Assembly: GCA_027364815.1 (NCBI GenBank)
Contig: DAHXOQ010000154.1
Location: 1-6,852 of the forward strand
Source: Acidobacteriaceae bacterium
GTDB lineage: Bacteria > Acidobacteriota > Terriglobia > Terriglobales > Acidobacteriaceae
DNA: 6,852 nt
Direction of reading: 5' to 3'
Below are positions 5,955-6,852 of the stretch, one piece after another. The notes beneath the pieces were generated by a model that saw only the letters and a program-made list of their open reading frames with translations, was not told the origin of the DNA and ran no database searches. Within the stretch, counting starts at the first letter, position 1, and each line of letters opens with the position of its first letter. The position numbers were made by a program, and so were the translations under genes.

Positions 5955-6852
5955 ATGATTGCGTTCTTTCAGCACTTCGGATTGCGTGGCCGCGGCGGTG
6001 GTGCGCGGATACTGCGCGCTCTGATTGATTGCGATCATCCGCCGGCTATCAGCATCCACCTCTATCCATCTGAGATGGATCAATCTCTGATGGAGGAGAT
6101 CCTCTTGCCCATGCGACCGCATTTGGGCAAGCTCGAGGCCTTCCGCTATGCGCCGATTGTTTGGACGCTCGATGGACTTTATAGAAATAGCTACGAGAAG
6201 AAGCTCAGGCAATTATTAATTGCCCGCGGCGTGCGTTTGTTGGTGATTACTCCGCATGGATATGAGACCGTGCCTGCGGTTAATGTCGCGCGGGAATTAA
6301 AAATACCTTTTGCATTTTACGTCCAGGACGATCTTGCCTATGTCTCCCACAAACACCAGCTCCTGAAACAGATGATTGCGGCGAATGGCGAAGGCTGGCG
6401 CAATGCAAGCGTGCGCTTCGTAATCAGCAGAGAAATTGGCGAGGAGTATTCGCGCCGCTATGGGCAGCGCGAGTTCGTAATCGTGACCGATGGATTGCGC
6501 CAGATTGCGCCTGCGCCCCGGCCGATCGTTGAGAAATCGCTGCGCGTTTATTTTATGGGCCTGTATCACTTCAGCTATAACCCGAATCTGCGCGCCTTTC
6601 TGGATTGCCTCAAGATTCTGCGCGCCCGGTTGCCGGATTGGAAAATTGAGTTCACCGCCCGCTGCGGAAGGATTCACTTTCAACCCGATCAAGAGGACAA
6701 GGTGACAGTTCTGCCCTACGCCACCGAGCGCGAAGTTGAAAGTGATCTTGTCAATGCCGACATGCTCTATCTGCCGCTGCCGTTCGCGGAGAACGCGCAG
6801 GCGAGGAGCCGTTTCAGTTTGTCCACAAAGTTGGTCACCTATTTAGGCAGCG
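5955..6852 (+). CDS. GT-B (GT4-like) glycosyltransferase, 3' partial
   Basis: The frame is open from ATG 5955 to the right edge: 299 residues and no stop, so the gene continues outside. ATG 5955 directly follows an in-frame TGA (5952-5954) and is the earliest possible start; no clear ribosome-binding site precedes it. The N terminus FFQHFGLRGRGGGARILRAL (residues 4-23) has the strand and glycine-rich loop of the GT-B N-terminal domain. Residues 94-126 (LLVITPHGYE..., then FYVQDD) fit the next Rossmann strands. From about 196 (LRVYFMGLYHFSYNPNLRAF) the second domain begins, followed by VTVLPYATEREV (250-261), ADMLYLPLPF (268-277) and FSLSTKLVTYLGS (287-299). This last stretch is the sugar-nucleotide-binding region in which GT4 enzymes select the donor. 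A role in surface polysaccharide or glycolipid synthesis is likely, but donor and acceptor are unknown. Opposite-strand open frames here are shadows. Confidence 0.85.
   Translation, partial: MIAFFQHFGLRGRGGGARILRALIDCDHPPAISIHLYPSEMDQSLMEEILLPMRPHLGKLEAFRYAPIVWTLDGLYRNSYEKKLRQLLIARGVRLLVITPHGYETVPAVNVARELKIPFAFYVQDDLAYVSHKHQLLKQMIAANGEGWRNASVRFVISREIGEEYSRRYGQREFVIVTDGLRQIAPAPRPIVEKSLRVYFMGLYHFSYNPNLRAFLDCLKILRARLPDWKIEFTARCGRIHFQPDQEDKVTVLPYATEREVESDLVNADMLYLPLPFAENAQARSRFSLSTKLVTYLGS

Noticed and set aside
6297..6692. Minus-strand open frame of 131 codons
   Set aside because: It lies wholly opposite the glycosyltransferase frame, which has recognisable GT-B motifs and no stop to the window edge.

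Overview
The window looks like ordinary chromosome from a free-living, moderately GC-rich heterotroph. The best guess is a member of the Acidobacteriota (Terriglobia type). That guess rests on the style of the GH32 and amidase proteins and on a two-hairpin intergenic repeat. It is inference, because there is no rRNA or other phylogenetic marker here.

Layout from left to right. The end of a GH32 glycosidase gene (fructan or sucrose hydrolysis; its 5' part lies outside the window) is followed by a 107-bp gap with a bulged palindrome. Next come a Tat-exported amidase-signature hydrolase and, 21 bp downstream, a single OppF/DppF-type ABC ATPase, probably one operon. That operon converges on a minus-strand gene for a secreted FKBP-type prolyl isomerase with a low-complexity Thr/Ala/Pro tail. 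A strong bidirectional hairpin terminator lies between them. Divergent from the FKBP gene is a TauE/SafE-type membrane transporter. A 110-bp gap carrying two adjacent hairpins (REP-like) then leads into a GT-B glycosyltransferase that runs off the right edge. This last gene has no stop codon in the window.

How the genes fit together: GH32, amidase and ABC ATPase read in the same direction and fit scavenging of sugars and amide- or peptide-like compounds, with the amidase working outside the cytoplasm. No permease or binding protein for the ABC ATPase is visible, so its partners must be encoded elsewhere. The FKBP, TauE/SafE and glycosyltransferase genes have no evident shared pathway.

I did not find a convincing undescribed system. 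The points most worth a second look are the double-hairpin repeat, the orphan ATPase beside an exported amidase, and the insertion and repeat-bearing tail of the FKBP. All intergenic stretches are shorter than 150 bp. No tRNA, rRNA, CRISPR array or transposase was recognised.
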